A model generated the notes under the pieces. The model saw only the letters and a list, made by a program, of their open reading frames with translations, did no database searches and was not told the DNA's origin. This document shows, piece after piece, positions 62,422 through 64,000 of a stretch of 64,000 nt of DNA. Source of the DNA: Bryobacterales bacterium (GTDB lineage: Bacteria; Acidobacteriota; Terriglobia; Bryobacterales; UBA6623). Each line of letters begins with the position of its first letter. The stretch's first letter is position 1. The stretch covers positions 62,001 to 126,000 of the forward strand of contig JAPPMG010000097.1 of NCBI GenBank assembly GCA_028819215.1, written 5' to 3'. A program made the translations under genes and the position numbers.

Positions 62422-64000
62422 GTGGGCCTGTTGAGTAAGCGCTGGTTGCTGGTCTGGACCGCGGGACTCCTTTCATGTGTCGCCCTCGCAGCAAGTAGCG
62501 CTCCGCTCCAACGCGACTCAGTGGCGGCCGAGAGCGACGCGCCGTCAGCCCCCGCTGCAGAGAACCCGGGTTCAGACGCCGTTCAAGCGGGCAACTCCGG
62601 GCCGGACCGTACGGAGCTCAATCTCCTGGGACAGACGGATTCCTCGGCGGGTGAGAGCCGCCGCAACGAGAACGTCAGGATCACGCTGGTTGACAACGCG
62701 GTGCAACGGGAGCTCAACGAGCGGCTCGGTGCCTCGGCAACAATCGTCAAGGAGTTCAAGGCCGAGACCAGCTACTTCGGCGCCGAGATCGGCAGCGCGC
62801 CGTCCGCGCCTCTTCATCAAGCGCACGCGGCAGCGTCAGGGGTGCACGGCAGAATCTACGAAACGCACAACAACAGCGTCTTCAGCGCGCGCTCGTTCTT
62901 CCAGGTTGGAGGCGTCCAGCCGGCTCGCTCGAACGACTATGGCTTCCAAGTCCTGACGCCCCTAGGACGAAAGGTGAATTTCAGTCTCGACGGGAGCCAG
63001 AAGAGAGTTCGAGGCCAAGTCAATGGAAACGTGCTGGTACCAAGGGCAGACGAACGAACGCCGCTGGATCGCGACCCGGTTACAGGCGAGCCGGTGGATC
63101 AAGAGACGTGGCACTTCGTGAGCCGAATGCTTGGGGCGTATCCGGACGAACCACCGAACCGTCCCGATATCGACCCGCGCGCACTCAATACGAACTCGCC
63201 GCAGTCCATCGACAACGATTCGCTGGCGCCTCGCTTGGATGTCAGTGCCGGAGATCGCGACCGCTTTGTGCTCGGCTACCAGTTCACGGCACAGCAGGTG
63301 GAAGCGTTTCAACTCGTTGGCGGGCAGAACCCGAACACCACCACCAAGAACCACAGGGCACGCGCCACTTGGAGCCGGACCTGGTCCCCGGTCACCACGA
63401 TGGATGCATCTGCGGGCTTCGACCGGGTGGGGTCGCTGCTGGTCCCGGATGATTCGGCGGTCGGGCCGCTCATCTGGATGTCTGCGGCTCTGCAATTTCT
63501 CGGACCGGGCCCGATCATCCCAATTGACCGCTCGCGGAATACGTTCCGGTACGCGACCCAATTGCGTCATCGCCGCGGGAAGCATGACCTCACCATGGGC
63601 GCTATGGCGGTGCGCAGGCAGATCAACGGTTTCGAAAGCTCCAATCATCGAGGTGAGTACGTCTTCAACGACAATTTCGGGAACGACACCATCAGCAACG
63701 TCCGTCTCGGCCGGCCCAGTCAGTACCAGCAGGCGGTCGGAGACATCAGTCGCGGCTTCCGGAGTTGGGATGCGGCGTTCTATGTAGGCGACGCATGGCG
63801 GGTCTGGTCCGATCTAACGCTCACGCTCGGGCTGCGCTACCAGGCGGCCTTCGCCCCTTCGGAGGTCAACCAACGGAATCGGATTCCGTACGATTGCGAC
63901 TGCAATAACCTGGCACCTCGCCTCGGGTTCGCATACCGCCTAGGCGGAAACCGGGGCGTGCTGCGAGGAGCCTACGGGCTCCACTACGGCGAGATCTTTC
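62422..64000 (+). CDS. Oar-like TonB-dependent outer-membrane receptor (3' end beyond the window)
   Basis: The frame is open from GTG 62422 to the right edge (over 526 residues). A signal peptide (LLVWTAGLLSCVALAASSA) is followed by about 50 low-complexity residues and then the receptor pattern: LVDNAVQRELNERLGASATI, FSARSFFQVGGVQPARSNDY, GNVLVPRADERTPLD and YVGDAWRVWSDLTLTLGLRY near the right edge. This is the acidobacterial Oar-like family. The usual N-terminal carboxypeptidase-regulatory domain is absent. TTG 62431 is an alternative start. Confidence 0.85.
   Translation, partial: MGLLSKRWLLVWTAGLLSCVALAASSAPLQRDSVAAESDAPSAPAAENPGSDAVQAGNSGPDRTELNLLGQTDSSAGESRRNENVRITLVDNAVQRELNERLGASATIVKEFKAETSYFGAEIGSAPSAPLHQAHAAASGVHGRIYETHNNSVFSARSFFQVGGVQPARSNDYGFQVLTPLGRKVNFSLDGSQKRVRGQVNGNVLVPRADERTPLDRDPVTGEPVDQETWHFVSRMLGAYPDEPPNRPDIDPRALNTNSPQSIDNDSLAPRLDVSAGDRDRFVLGYQFTAQQVEAFQLVGGQNPNTTTKNHRARATWSRTWSPVTTMDASAGFDRVGSLLVPDDSAVGPLIWMSAALQFLGPGPIIPIDRSRNTFRYATQLRHRRGKHDLTMGAMAVRRQINGFESSNHRGEYVFNDNFGNDTISNVRLGRPSQYQQAVGDISRGFRSWDAAFYVGDAWRVWSDLTLTLGLRYQAAFAPSEVNQRNRIPYDCDCNNLAPRLGFAYRLGGNRGVLRGAYGLHYGEIF

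Noticed and set aside
1-64000. CRISPR arrays, rRNA genes, intact insertion sequences or prophage genes
   Set aside because: No regularly spaced repeats, rRNA-like stretches, transposases, integrases or phage structural genes were seen on reading both strands.

Overview
The window is GC-rich, densely coded bacterial chromosome. The gene families point to an Acidobacteriota member, tentatively Solibacteres/Bryobacterales. The evidence is an Oar-like TonB-dependent receptor with the ARSFFQVG / PARSNDYGF signature, DUF1592/DUF1588 and DUF1552 proteins, PPC and DUF1080 proteins, several formylglycine sulfatases, Tat-exported oxidoreductases and multihaem CxxCH proteins. This placement is inferred from family content; no rRNA is present. 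No phage, plasmid, CRISPR array or intact insertion sequence was seen. One tRNA (Thr, CGT anticodon) lies at 1663-1738.

Layout. 1-10 kb: a partial DUF1592-type cytochrome protein, the tRNA, the divergent ergothioneine pair egtD/egtB, an enolase-superfamily dehydratase, an LRR protein, two tandem sulfatases and an amidohydrolase. 10.1-13.9 kb: a selenocysteine operon (below). 14-23 kb: Gfo/Idh/MocA oxidoreductase, adenylate-kinase-like kinase, PhoD-like phosphatase, a nadA/A-type Fe-S carrier pair, moaA, a Tat aldo/keto reductase and an IlvD/Edd dehydratase. 23.2-25 kb: two unrelated PIN-domain toxin-antitoxin modules around a decayed copy of the dehydratase 3' end. 25-31 kb: a minus-strand run from a FAH-family hydrolase through an epimerase, a small Cys-motif protein, a lipid kinase, a zinc-ribbon coiled-coil protein and an acyl-CoA dehydrogenase to a membrane protein. 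31-41 kb: an overlapping pentahaem cytochrome / beta-propeller pair, DUF1080, prfA, YqhQ-like protein, LolA-like protein and a large PPC protein. 41.5-43.4 kb: gene remnants around an acetyltransferase. 43.4-62.1 kb: secreted hydrolases (M20, ceramidase-like, NHL, M24, two divergent sulfatases), hemH, DUF1552, amidase, hflX, DUF697, rsmD, bioA and OsmC. 62.4 kb to the end: a TonB-dependent receptor cut by the window edge.

The most interesting locus is 10.1-13.9 kb: selA, yjbQ, a gene whose reading frame crosses an in-frame UGA at 12318-12320, and a DsbD-alpha-like gene. Read through, the third gene gives a periplasmic thioredoxin-like domain with a C-A-P-Sec redox motif, then a CxxCH haem site and two PDZ domains. 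A hairpin fitting the general form of a bacterial SECIS lies directly after the UGA. The selenocysteine synthase is thus overlapped or abutted by a likely client and a possible thiol partner, a compact and testable redox system.

Several unlinked genes start only 6-12 bases after a good -10 box, so leaderless or near-leaderless transcription seems common here. The secreted sulfatases, sugar-acid dehydratases, lactonase-like amidohydrolase, FAH hydrolase, TonB receptor and extracellular cytochromes fit a life on sulfated, deoxysugar-rich polysaccharide, but this is inference from family membership.
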